IMG/VR virus record: IMGVR_UViG_3300042261_000275
Span: 1 to 32,575 of that record
Strand: one strand, 5' to 3'
Origin: a virus
Length of the DNA: 32,575 bases
The notes beneath the pieces are model-generated. The model was not told where the DNA came from. It saw nothing but the letters and a program-made list of their open reading frames with translations, and did not search any database. The position numbers and the translations under genes were made by a program. Positions within the stretch are counted from its first letter, which is position 1. Every line of letters starts with the position of its first letter. Of this stretch, positions 6,985 through 15,534 are shown one piece after another.

Positions 6985-7010
6985 GGATGGCTCACGAGAA
7001 TCTTGAGTCA
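6972..7010 (+). other. candidate programmed -1 ribosomal frameshift signal (gp26 to gp51)
   Basis: The slippery heptamer T TTT TTC occupies 6972-6978, with TTT and TTC as zero-frame codons of gp26, five and four codons from its end counting the stop. After a 9-nt spacer comes a 7-bp hairpin: TGGCTCA (6988-6994), 9-nt loop, TGAGTCA (7004-7010), with one G-U pair. The -1 frame from 6978 reads CGC GTA GGG ATG GCT and runs open to 7163, exactly the frame of the small ORF. Sequence, phase, spacing and hairpin all fit; use in vivo is not shown. Confidence 0.7.
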
Positions 7011-7163
7011 TACTATAAAACTAATTTTCAGTTGGTTCAGCACCATAAATACTCATTGACTGAGATTGAAAATATGATTCCTTGGGAAAGGGAAGTGTAT
7101 ATTGCTCTTCTTAAACAGTATATTGAAGAGGAAAATCTGAAGAATCAACAAGTAAATGGCTAA
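6987..7163 (+). CDS. 51: gp51-like small hub assembly protein (58 aa), likely the frameshift extension of gp26
   Basis: A 58-residue frame, MAHENLESYYKTNFQ... with the core MIPWEREVYIALLKQYIEEE. An I/L-P-W-E-R-E-x-Y-I-x-L-L pattern is common in the C-terminal extension of tail assembly chaperones and in the short gp51 of cyanophages. Its ATG is only 2 nt beyond the gp26 stop, and the single G-rich stretch (GGG) touches the ATG, so no properly spaced ribosome site exists. This favours expression as a -1 extension of gp26, though coupled reinitiation is possible. The end overlaps the next gene start by 8 nt. T4 gp51 is far longer (about 249 aa), so the gp51 name rests on position and cyanophage usage. 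Confidence 0.72.
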   Translation: MAHENLESYYKTNFQLVQHHKYSLTEIENMIPWEREVYIALLKQYIEEENLKNQQVNG

Positions 7164-8745
7164 GATTCCATCGCCAATTGGACCAACTATTGACATTGCC
7201 GCGAGAACTGTTTCTCGATCGGTCATTTCTGGTGGTGGAGCAGGTGGAGGTGGTGGTAATGTTCAACCACAAACCTCTGCCATTGTAAAGAGAAATACAA
7301 CAGATATCGTTCAATTAAGAAAAGATCACAATGCCCTGGTAAAGGCACAATCTGCATCCGTATCTGTTTTTAGAAATACAATTGGAAATCTTTCAGATCA
7401 GTTTAAAGTAATCAATGTATCTGTAAGAGATCTTGGTAGTGGTGTTACTGGACTAAACAGAGGTATTACTACAGATACCAATTTAGAAGTAACAAAAGAT
7501 AGGCAAGAATTGGATAGAGAAAGAAGACTAGCAGAAAGGGGGGAAAGAGCAGGTAAAGAAAAACAATTAGAGCAAAAATTACAACAGGCACTTCTTGCAC
7601 CTGTTCAATACATATCAAAACGAGCTCAAGGCATTCTAGGAAATTTGATGAATGCTTTTACAATGTTTTTTCTTGGGTGGTTAAGTAATAAAGTCATTCA
7701 GATATTAAAAGAACAATCTGGAAAAACAACTAATATCTTTAAGGCATTATTTGATGGTTTGATTGGTGGTGTCACTACCTTCTTCAAATCACTTCAATTC
7801 ATAAACAAATCTCTTAGGGCAGTTGTCAGCACTATATTTGGAATTACCAAATTAATTTCCAAGTTTATAACAGGTGGTCTAGGATTATTGTTTAAGGGAT
7901 TATCTACCATTGGTAAAGGTATTGTAGATGCTGGCAAAGGTATTTTTAGTGGTGCCAAAAATCTTTTAGGATTTGGTGATGATGCCGCAAAATTAGCAGG
8001 TAAAGAAACTGCAGAAGCAACGGGAAAATTAGTTGCAAAAGAAGGTGCTGAAACTGCAGGGAAAAGTCTTTTTAAAAAAATTCCAGGTTTAAGTATTGGT
8101 GCTGGACTACTTTTTGGTGGTGCCAGAGCATATCAAGGTGATTATTTTGGTGCAGCTGGAGAACTTGCATCTGGTATTGCTGGAACTTTTGCTGGACCTG
8201 GAACTTTTATTTCCCTTGGTATTGATGCTGCATTACTAAAAAGAGATATAGACAAAGGATTTGAAAAAGATAAAAAAAATCCACCACAATCTGCATTTTC
8301 AACACCACAAACTCAACCATTACCAGCACAAACTACTCCTGCGGCAACAGCACCAGCACCAACAGCAATGCCTTCAACACCATTAACTCCAACTCCTATG
8401 CAGTTTGGAGTTGATCAAACTGGTATGACTATGAATTTTGATTATGGTGAATCCTCTACCCCACCAAAGATAGAAACTGCCGAAACCAGTTCTCCTAATA
8501 AACAACAAACAAATCTTGCCCAGACTCAAAGTATTCCTTCAGAACCAGCAAGAGTTGGACCCCCACCAACACCAAAACCAAACATTGTATCAATGTCATC
8601 ATTGACTCCAAAGAGTAATCAGTCTTCAACAGTTCTAAGATCTTCACCAGGATCTGTAGCAAGTGAAGTTCCATTTATTCCATCTTCAAATCCAGACAAT
8701 TTTTATACAATGTATTCTCAAATTAATTATAATGTGGTAATGTAA
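7156..8745 (+). CDS. hub/tape-measure-like structural protein (529 aa)
   Basis: No firm family. In order: a glycine linker (residues 26-34), a helical region, a charged coiled coil (about 110-145, TKDRQELDRERRLAERGER), hydrophobic helices at 157-185 including FFLGWLSNKVIQIL, further Gly/Phe-rich hydrophobic helices to about 280 and at 310-360, then a Pro/Thr/Ala-rich tail (380-500). Hydrophobic helices plus coiled coil are typical of tape-measure proteins, which line the tail tube and later enter the membrane. It directly follows the gp26/gp51 pair, the usual place for a tape measure, and precedes gp27, where T4 order differs but gp28/gp29 are otherwise unaccounted for. A gp29-like role is inferred. 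It shares the coil plus F-L-x-G-W-L layout with the next gene. Confidence 0.7.
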   Translation: MAKIPSPIGPTIDIAARTVSRSVISGGGAGGGGGNVQPQTSAIVKRNTTDIVQLRKDHNALVKAQSASVSVFRNTIGNLSDQFKVINVSVRDLGSGVTGLNRGITTDTNLEVTKDRQELDRERRLAERGERAGKEKQLEQKLQQALLAPVQYISKRAQGILGNLMNAFTMFFLGWLSNKVIQILKEQSGKTTNIFKALFDGLIGGVTTFFKSLQFINKSLRAVVSTIFGITKLISKFITGGLGLLFKGLSTIGKGIVDAGKGIFSGAKNLLGFGDDAAKLAGKETAEATGKLVAKEGAETAGKSLFKKIPGLSIGAGLLFGGARAYQGDYFGAAGELASGIAGTFAGPGTFISLGIDAALLKRDIDKGFEKDKKNPPQSAFSTPQTQPLPAQTTPAATAPAPTAMPSTPLTPTPMQFGVDQTGMTMNFDYGESSTPPKIETAETSSPNKQQTNLAQTQSIPSEPARVGPPPTPKPNIVSMSSLTPKSNQSSTVLRSSPGSVASEVPFIPSSNPDNFYTMYSQINYNVVM

Positions 8746-8746
8746 A

Positions 8747-10675
8747 ATGGCAATAGCAACTCTTGCACCAGCAGCATTTACACCATTAAAAAGTCGATTT
8801 TCCACGATCAGAACTGGACTTAAAAAAGCGACTACTGATTTGGGTAGATCATCAAAACTTTTATTCAGAAAAACAAGAGTCAAAGCAGAGTCCATAAGAT
8901 TAAGAAAATCATTTTTTGCAAGAAGAGAAGAAGGTATTCGCAGAAGAGAAAAAGAGGGGCAATTAGAGGCAGCAAAAGTTGGAACTGGGAGAAGAAGAGG
9001 TGGTAATCCTTTAGCAGATCTCGGCAAAGGATTGCTAGAAAGGATTATGGACACTCTTGGGACCTTTCTTGTAGGTTGGTTGGTTTATAATTTACCAACA
9101 ATTATGACAATGGCTCAAAATTTGATTGGTAGGATTAAAACTGCTGGAAGTGTCATAACAAGATTTTTTGGAAATGTAATTAAAATTTTTACTGGAAGTG
9201 CAAAAATTGCTGGGGCAATGCTTCAGAATATTGTTAGTTTGGATATTTTTGATACGAATAAAAGAGTTAGAACCGCATTCAGTGAATTGACAGGAACATT
9301 TGATGATTTAGAGTCAAACATAAAAACAGGTATAGATTTAGTTACAAAACCTCTTGGTCAGTTACCTGGAGAAAAAGAAGTTCCAAGAACAGGAACTGAT
9401 TATACAACTCCACCTGGAACTGGTGGTGGATATGCCACCGCAGGACTGTCTGGGGTCTCTCAAAAAAGAATTGGTAACGATGCTGCATTTTTAGCGGAAG
9501 TTAAAAGAGTTTCTCAAAAATATGGAATCAAAGAAGGAGATTTATTGGGATTAATGGCTTCTGAAAGTGGATTTAATCCAGCAGCAGGGCAAATCGGTGA
9601 TCACGTTGGATTAATTCAATTTGGTGCAGGAGAAGCAAGATCTGTTGGAACAAGTCAAGCGGCTCTAAAAAGAATGAGCAGGGCAGAGCAAATGAAATAT
9701 GTTGATAAGTATCTTGAAACTCGTGGATTGAAAAAAGGTGCAGGAGCTGGTCAACTTTATGCAACTGTTTTTGCTCCTGCATATGCAAATGCAAATCCAA
9801 ATACAGTTTTGTATAGTTCTCCCTCTGCGGCATATAGGTCTAATTCACCTCTTGATGCAAATAGAGATGGAAAAATAACCATTGCCGAAATGGGTGGTAG
9901 AATTGAACGAAAGAAAAAAGAATTTGGAATTTCTGATAATGTTTCTATTGCTTCAATGCCATCAGCAACTCCAACACAAGCACAACCAATAGGGCAATCA
10001 AGTGGATGGCAAGTAGAAAATCCACGTGGTGCAAAAGTTAAAGGATATTCTGGATTAACTCCTCATCATACTTATCAAACCGCATATGATGGGCGTGAAG
10101 TTAGGGATTTTACTATTTTTAAAGATGGAAAATATGCAAATATACCAGTTCCTTCCCCAGTTTCTGGTAAAGTTACTTGGACTGGTTACTTAAGTGGAGG
10201 TGGAAATTGGGTTGAAATTGTATCAAATGCAGGAAAAGTTGAACTAGGACACTTTAGCAAAATATTAGTGACAAAAGGGCAACAAATTTCTGCAGGAACT
10301 ATTCTTGGATTGCAAGGAAAGACAGGAAGAGCGACAGGAGTTCATGTTCATATTCAAGCACCATCTAATGTGATTAGAGATTATGTCAATTCTCTTGCAA
10401 GTGGAACATCTCCGACTGGTGGTATGGTAGAGATGCCGTCACTTGCTCCAGAAGATATATCCAGTCAACCAGGTCAACTTCAAGCAGAATCATTGCCACC
10501 TGTAGAACCAATAACAAGTGTTCTTTTTATTGATGATCGTGGAGATACTCCTCAAGTTCCTGATATGGGTGGTGCAATTCAACCTCCTATGGCCCCACCA
10601 GCAACAGTTAATCAGGCAACCTTGTTAAATAATTTTATCAAAACTGTTATTCTCTCAGATTTAGCATATACCTAA
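8747..10675 (+). CDS. tape-measure-like protein with transglycosylase-like and M23 peptidase-like domains (642 aa)
   Basis: A three-part protein. Residues 1-200: basic coiled coil (50-85) and membrane-like helices (FLVGWLVYNLPTIMTM, 107-122). Residues 243-390: lysozyme/SLT-like domain with catalytic-type E273 in LMASESGFNPAAGQ and GLIQF at 288-292. Inside it residues 370-381 (DANRDGKITIAE) form a canonical EF-hand loop. Residues 439-545: M23 LytM-like domain, with HH at 440-441, GHFS (H502) and HVH (533-535) as zinc and catalytic candidates. The end is Pro-rich. It probably cuts peptidoglycan glycan and peptide bonds during DNA injection, replacing the lysozyme that T4 carries in gp5. It starts 1 nt after the previous stop and overlaps gp27 by one base (TAATG). 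Confidence 0.8.
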   Translation: MAIATLAPAAFTPLKSRFSTIRTGLKKATTDLGRSSKLLFRKTRVKAESIRLRKSFFARREEGIRRREKEGQLEAAKVGTGRRRGGNPLADLGKGLLERIMDTLGTFLVGWLVYNLPTIMTMAQNLIGRIKTAGSVITRFFGNVIKIFTGSAKIAGAMLQNIVSLDIFDTNKRVRTAFSELTGTFDDLESNIKTGIDLVTKPLGQLPGEKEVPRTGTDYTTPPGTGGGYATAGLSGVSQKRIGNDAAFLAEVKRVSQKYGIKEGDLLGLMASESGFNPAAGQIGDHVGLIQFGAGEARSVGTSQAALKRMSRAEQMKYVDKYLETRGLKKGAGAGQLYATVFAPAYANANPNTVLYSSPSAAYRSNSPLDANRDGKITIAEMGGRIERKKKEFGISDNVSIASMPSATPTQAQPIGQSSGWQVENPRGAKVKGYSGLTPHHTYQTAYDGREVRDFTIFKDGKYANIPVPSPVSGKVTWTGYLSGGGNWVEIVSNAGKVELGHFSKILVTKGQQISAGTILGLQGKTGRATGVHVHIQAPSNVIRDYVNSLASGTSPTGGMVEMPSLAPEDISSQPGQLQAESLPPVEPITSVLFIDDRGDTPQVPDMGGAIQPPMAPPATVNQATLLNNFIKTVILSDLAYT

Positions 10676-12000
10676 TGTCAATCGAACAGTCTTTATACGA
10701 AAAAGTATTTTTAGAATCTAATGATAAGCAACGAGTAGTTGACATTAAATCTGGTGTCGTTGCAATCGATTATTATGAGGATATTTTTTCCCCAACAGTT
10801 ACTGCTAAGATATATGTAATTAATGCTGGTAACACAATTGCCCCAGAGGATGGAACCGCAAAACAATCAATCTATAATGGATTGCCATTAAGAGGTGGAG
10901 AAAGAGTTGCACTGAAAATTGCCGCAAACTCAAAAACAAATAAACCATTAGATTTTTCCTCGGCAAATAATACTCTATATGTTTCTGGTATTAGTGATGT
11001 TGTCAGTGAAGGTCAAAGAGAGACTTTTACTTTGAATCTTGTTTCTAGAGAAGCACTTACCAATGAGACGGCAAGAGTTGGTAAAAAATTTAAAGTTGAT
11101 TCAACAATTAATACTTCTGTCAGTGAAATTCTAAGCAAATATTTAAAGACCACAAAGATCGGAACAATTGATACAACCAAAAATGGATATGGATTTATTG
11201 GTAATTTGAGAAAACCATTTACTGTTCTAATTTCCTTAGCATCCAAGGCAGTTTCACCAGAAACTAATATGGCTGGATTTTTATTTTACCAAACGGTAGA
11301 TGGATTTCAGTTTAGATCAATTGATAAATTGATAATGCAAGAACCAAAGGCTGAATATGTCTATACAGAAGTCAATCAATCTCAAATTGAAAGAAACAAT
11401 GACTTTACAATCTTAAATTATAAGACGGAAAAGAATCAGAATTTACTTGAAAAAATGAGACTCGGAACTTATGCAAGTTATAGAATCTTTTATAATCCTT
11501 TGACATTTCAATTTACTAATCCAGCAAAGGGTGTGTTTAAACAGCAAGACTGGGCAGGTAAATCTAAAAATCTTGGAAAGGCATTAGGAACTTCTGCAAA
11601 ACTACCAAAAATTTCTGAAGGATCTGGACAAGGATTGGGTGATTCACCTACTCGTATTATAACTCAGTGTTTGGATGTGGGAACTCTTGATCCAAACATA
11701 TCAAAAAAAGTTAATGCAGATCCTACTGATTATCAATCACAGGCATTGATGAGATATAATGTTTTGTTTACTCAGACTATTACAATGACAGTTCCTTTAA
11801 ACACCAATTTAAGGGCTGGTGACATTATTACTTGTAAGATCCCAAAGATTTCAACAGAACGGGCAGATGAGTATGATGATGAGCAAAGTGGTCTATATAT
11901 GATTAAAGAGCTTTGTCATCATTATGATACTCAAAGATCATTGACATCTATGAAATTAGTAAGAGATACCTTTGGTCAATACGGAACAAATACGAAATGA
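10675..12000 (+). CDS. 27: gp27-like baseplate hub protein
   Basis: 441 aa (T4 gp27: 391). T4 gp27 is a trimer forming the hub ring between tail tube and the gp5 needle. The beta-rich N-terminal half (VVDIKSGVVAIDYYEDIFSP, LPLRGGERVALKI, FTLNLVSREALTNE) resembles the gp27/VgrG hub domains, as does the C-terminal stretch TMTVPLNTNLRAGDIITCKI with QSGLYMIKELCHHYD. The ATG overlaps the previous stop (TAATG) and the end overlaps the gp5 start (ATGA), so hub proteins are translated together in the order needed for assembly. Confidence in hub function is high; the gp27 name relies partly on location before gp5. Confidence 0.8.
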   Translation: MSIEQSLYEKVFLESNDKQRVVDIKSGVVAIDYYEDIFSPTVTAKIYVINAGNTIAPEDGTAKQSIYNGLPLRGGERVALKIAANSKTNKPLDFSSANNTLYVSGISDVVSEGQRETFTLNLVSREALTNETARVGKKFKVDSTINTSVSEILSKYLKTTKIGTIDTTKNGYGFIGNLRKPFTVLISLASKAVSPETNMAGFLFYQTVDGFQFRSIDKLIMQEPKAEYVYTEVNQSQIERNNDFTILNYKTEKNQNLLEKMRLGTYASYRIFYNPLTFQFTNPAKGVFKQQDWAGKSKNLGKALGTSAKLPKISEGSGQGLGDSPTRIITQCLDVGTLDPNISKKVNADPTDYQSQALMRYNVLFTQTITMTVPLNTNLRAGDIITCKIPKISTERADEYDDEQSGLYMIKELCHHYDTQRSLTSMKLVRDTFGQYGTNTK

Positions 12001-14042
12001 TAGACCAGTCACAAGTTAAAAGTAACTTTATTGGAAGAGATGGATTTAGATGGTGGATTGGGCAGATTCCACCTAAAGATGCTCAGAAAGAACAGTATGA
12101 TGGAGAAGGTTGGGGTAATAGAGTAAAGGTTAGAATTATGGGGTATCATTCCCCAGATCAGGTTGAACTTCCAAACCAAGATCTTCCTTGGGCTCAGATA
12201 TTACTTCCTTCCACGACTGGAACAGGTGCTGGTAACTATGCAGTTAATCATAAGTTACTACCAGGTGATGTAGTTATTGGATTTTTCTTAGATGGTGATA
12301 ATGCCCAAATACCTATGATTATGGGTGCATTGGGAAGAACTTCTGAAATTGCCACAAACAATGCTAGTTTTACGTCTCCCTTTGTTCCTTTTACTGGATA
12401 CACTGATACAATTAAAGATCCAAAATCATCTGGAAAATTAAAAAATGATCAGACAAGTGAAGATCGACAAGGATCTCAAAAAAGTCCAAGATTAGTTCCA
12501 CCAGATCAAGTATCAAAACTTAATTCTACTGGACCTACTGCGGATGAAATTGCGGCATTTAGTGGTATAGGAAAAACAATTGTCTTTGCCGATAGTTGTG
12601 AGGATACATCGACAAAGACAATCAAATCTGAAGTAGAGAACTTATTAAAGTGGGCACAAGAAAAGCAGGCTAAAGTTGCGGAATATCAGGCAAAAATCGC
12701 AACAGTTGCTTCAATTATTAAATCAAGTGTCAGTTGGATTGTTGGTAAGTTAATGGAATATCTTTATAATTTTCTGGTTGGGTGTGAGAAAAAACCAGGA
12801 ATTATTCCAAATGCATTAAAAGCTTTATATACAACTGTTTATTCTGCTGTTTTTGCGGCATCTGGTAATCCTGCCGCCGCCCATCAAGCTGGAGTTAAAT
12901 CAAACGAATTTTTTGTTCTCCCAGTGGCAGCAGTAGAAAAAGCACTTCCTTGCGTTGCTTCTGCAATTCTTGATGGATTAACTAATCTGATCGTCGGATT
13001 ACTAGAAGCGTTACTGGATAATATTCAACAATTTGCCCAGTGTGCGGCGGAACAATTCCTGGGAACTTTGATGAATAAAATTGTTGATGCCATTGCTGGT
13101 GGATTGTCTTCGGTTCTGGGTGGAATCTCCAGTCTTCTAGGAGGACTCAGTGTGGTTGGAACACTACAACAAGCCGCCTCTTCTATTTTTGGGCAGGGTG
13201 GTTTATTTGATTGTGGACAAGATAAAGATAAGTGCAAAGGATCTGTAAAGGAATGGGTGATTGGAAAGGGTCCAAAGCAAACGGCAAATGTTGGAGAAGT
13301 GTTTGATAATGTTGTCAATGCAGCAAATAGTATCGGAAGTCTTGTTGGCACAGTAAGTGGAAGTGTTGATCAGGTAATTTCTGGAGTTTCACAAGTTACT
13401 GGAATCTTTGGTGGAGATCTTGCATTTGGATCAGTTGATGGATGTTTTACTGGGTTCCCAAATAGTTGTAGTCCCCCAACAATCAATATTTTTGGAGGTG
13501 GTGGATCTGGTGCATCGGCAATTCCAATCTTTGGTCCTGCTATTGCACTATCAACTCCTTATCAAAATGTTCAGAAAGTGACTAGTATTATCGGTGCAAT
13601 TGTTACCAATGGTGGTTCTGGATATTCATTCCCACCAGCGGTAGAGTTTACTGATAATTGTAACCTAGGATTTGGTGCTAGTGGACAGGCAATTATCAAC
13701 GATGGAAAGGTTGTAGCAATTGTAATGAACTCTATTGGTGCAAATTATCCAATGGGTGATATTCTTCCAACAAGTGTTTCTGATGTTGTTGTGATAGATG
13801 GAGGATCTAACTATACTGATGGTGATATTGGAGTTGATAATTTTGGAAATACATATTCACTCGATATTCAAAATGGTGTAATTCTATCCGCAAAACCAGA
13901 TCTAAATAATATTGGAATAGGAGATAAGGTAGAAATAATTGTTGAGTCCGATACAGGAGTCGGAGCACTTCTCAAACCAGTATTTGGACCACTGAATCAA
14001 GATTCTGGAGATCCAATAAAACAAGTCGATTGTGTTTACTAA
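11997..14042 (+). CDS. 5: gp5-like baseplate hub OB-fold protein lacking lysozyme domain (681 aa)
   Basis: The first 130 residues match the OB-fold N-terminus of T4 gp5: FRWWIGQIPP, WGNRVKVRIMGYHSPD, LPWAQILLPSTTGTGAGNY, LLPGDVVIGFFLDGDNAQIP and PMIMGALGRT. In T4 a lysozyme and then the needle follow in one chain. Here residues 200-400 are instead helical and Ala-rich, with several Cys, then Gly-rich sequence with two GGS-x-Y-type repeats near residues 534-545 (TNGGSGYSFPP) and 597-606 (DGGSNYTDGD). No lysozyme motif is visible. The needle is a separate gene 6 nt downstream. It starts by ATGA overlap with gp27. It is probably the trimer that caps gp27 and holds the needle. Confidence 0.8.
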   Translation: MIDQSQVKSNFIGRDGFRWWIGQIPPKDAQKEQYDGEGWGNRVKVRIMGYHSPDQVELPNQDLPWAQILLPSTTGTGAGNYAVNHKLLPGDVVIGFFLDGDNAQIPMIMGALGRTSEIATNNASFTSPFVPFTGYTDTIKDPKSSGKLKNDQTSEDRQGSQKSPRLVPPDQVSKLNSTGPTADEIAAFSGIGKTIVFADSCEDTSTKTIKSEVENLLKWAQEKQAKVAEYQAKIATVASIIKSSVSWIVGKLMEYLYNFLVGCEKKPGIIPNALKALYTTVYSAVFAASGNPAAAHQAGVKSNEFFVLPVAAVEKALPCVASAILDGLTNLIVGLLEALLDNIQQFAQCAAEQFLGTLMNKIVDAIAGGLSSVLGGISSLLGGLSVVGTLQQAASSIFGQGGLFDCGQDKDKCKGSVKEWVIGKGPKQTANVGEVFDNVVNAANSIGSLVGTVSGSVDQVISGVSQVTGIFGGDLAFGSVDGCFTGFPNSCSPPTINIFGGGGSGASAIPIFGPAIALSTPYQNVQKVTSIIGAIVTNGGSGYSFPPAVEFTDNCNLGFGASGQAIINDGKVVAIVMNSIGANYPMGDILPTSVSDVVVIDGGSNYTDGDIGVDNFGNTYSLDIQNGVILSAKPDLNNIGIGDKVEIIVESDTGVGALLKPVFGPLNQDSGDPIKQVDCVY

Positions 14043-14048
14043 TAAAAA

Positions 14049-14615
14049 ATGTCTGACTATCAAGCACGAGATATCTGTAGTATAGGTCCTAAGTATAGGA
14101 TTGAGTTTAATAGTAACTTTCCAGGAATAGATGGTAAAAACATCTATCAACAATATTCTTGGAATGATAATGGTGATGTGAATGTGCAGGCATTCAGTGA
14201 AACTGGTTCATTTAGAATATTGAATGATAAAAAAATCGAAATCATTGCTGGTAATACATCTCAAGAGAGGGGTGTGGATATTGTAATTGCTGGAATGAAC
14301 GGTGATGTTACTATTACGGCAATGAGTAATGGTAGTATTAGAATCAAAGGCAAAAACGTGATGATAGAGGCAATTGAGGATATTGATCTTAAGGCTGGAA
14401 GAAACATTAATGCCACTTCTGGATCTGGAAGAATCTTAATGAAGGCAAATAAGATTGATAATGTCGCACTCACAGGAAATGCAATTCAGAATACATTCGG
14501 TGTAAGGGCATTTGCAGGATCTCCAGTTGGTGCAGAATATATTAAAGATGTATTTGAGGGTGCAAGTCCACTGGATGTTTCTGGCGGCGATGCTGCTGGT
14601 GCAGATTGTAATTGA
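14049..14615 (+). CDS. gp5 C-terminal needle-like beta-helix protein
   Basis: 188 aa. Residues 60-135 consist of short alternating strands (DIVIAGMNGDVTITAMSNG, SIRIKGKNVMIEAIEDIDLK, GRNINATSGSGRILMKANKI), the pattern of the triple-stranded beta-helix at the end of T4 gp5 and VgrG spikes. In T4 this is fused to gp5; here it is a separate gene following the OB-fold protein, suggesting a split hub needle. The first 55 residues (RDICSIGPKYRIEFNSNFPG) may dock on the 681-aa protein. The C-terminus is Gly/Ala/Asp-rich (SGGDAAGADCN), with no metal-binding tip motif visible. Family by pattern and position. Confidence 0.72.
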   Translation: MSDYQARDICSIGPKYRIEFNSNFPGIDGKNIYQQYSWNDNGDVNVQAFSETGSFRILNDKKIEIIAGNTSQERGVDIVIAGMNGDVTITAMSNGSIRIKGKNVMIEAIEDIDLKAGRNINATSGSGRILMKANKIDNVALTGNAIQNTFGVRAFAGSPVGAEYIKDVFEGASPLDVSGGDAAGADCN

Positions 14616-14628
14616 GGAGAAATAAGTT

Positions 14629-15510
14629 ATGTCAGTCGGTAAAATTCTTAATAAACTTTTAAAAATTTTAGGTGTTCCTGTCTTCCCAGAAAAGGGAGAG
14701 GAGAAGATGTATCATGACAATACAACTTTTAATCAGGATCTTAAAGTTGCTGGAGATGTATTCAATCAACAAAATGTCATAACTTTAGGTCAAAAAGTTG
14801 TTTGTGGAAACCTTTGGATGTTAAAAAATCCAATGGATAGAATTCCAATCATTCCAAATATTTTTGGTTCTTTTGGAATTATTGCTGGATGGTCTGGAGT
14901 TTTTGTAACAGGAATAACTCAAGTTTTGGGTGCTAAAATTACAAACGGGGCGGATGTTGATCTTGGTGCTTTAGATGTCTCTTATTCTGCCGTTGGTAAT
15001 GAATTGACGGGTGTTCAAGCGGATATTGTTCCGAAAACATTGACTGTTACACCAGAAGACAGTTGTGCAGCTGCAAAGGGAAACTTAAATGGTTATTGGA
15101 CTGTAAATGGAATTCAAATTTCAACTGAACCTGATGCAACCTCTGATATTCGTCTTAAAAAAAATATAGAACCATTTCAAAATGGATTGGATATTGTTTT
15201 ACAATTAAATCCAGTTCGTTTTGATTGGAGAGAAGAATTATGCCCATCTTCATTTTTACAAGAATATAGAGAACCAGACGATGAATATGGATATCCTGGC
15301 AGAGTTAAAAGACAATATGGATTAATCGCACAAGAAGTTGAAAAAATTCTTCCAGACATTTGTGGTGAAAGAAAAATGTATGATGAAACTTACAAACTGA
15401 TTCGTTATGAAAAACTAGTTCCCCTTTTAATTTCGGCAATTCAAGATCAACAAAAACAAATTGAAGATCTTAAGAACGAACTCAACGCCCTTAAAGATCA
15501 AAATAAATAA
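14629..15510 (+). CDS. tail protein with C-terminal S74 intramolecular chaperone (293 aa)
   Basis: The N-terminal 170 residues are a beta-rich structural region with no recognised family. From residue 172 it has an S74 peptidase/endosialidase-type chaperone: SDIRLKKNIEPF (cleavage expected just before S172), NPVRFDWRE, YGLIAQEVEKILPDI, YEKLVPLLISAIQDQ and a terminal coiled coil. Such domains trimerise a fiber and then cut themselves off. An excellent AGGAG ribosome site lies 9 nt before the ATG at 14629. It follows the hub needle, so a short fiber, spike tip or baseplate appendage is likely. A similar domain ends the 1789-aa fiber downstream. Confidence 0.8.
   Translation: MSVGKILNKLLKILGVPVFPEKGEEKMYHDNTTFNQDLKVAGDVFNQQNVITLGQKVVCGNLWMLKNPMDRIPIIPNIFGSFGIIAGWSGVFVTGITQVLGAKITNGADVDLGALDVSYSAVGNELTGVQADIVPKTLTVTPEDSCAAAKGNLNGYWTVNGIQISTEPDATSDIRLKKNIEPFQNGLDIVLQLNPVRFDWREELCPSSFLQEYREPDDEYGYPGRVKRQYGLIAQEVEKILPDICGERKMYDETYKLIRYEKLVPLLISAIQDQQKQIEDLKNELNALKDQNK
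15502..15509 (+). promoter_or_regulatory. T4-like late promoter box for the LamG protein
   Basis: AATAAATA at the end of the preceding gene, 25 nt before the ATG at 15535. It differs from TATAAATA only at the first base. Confidence 0.4.
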
Positions 15511-15534
15511 AGAAAAGGTATTGGTATTTGAAAT

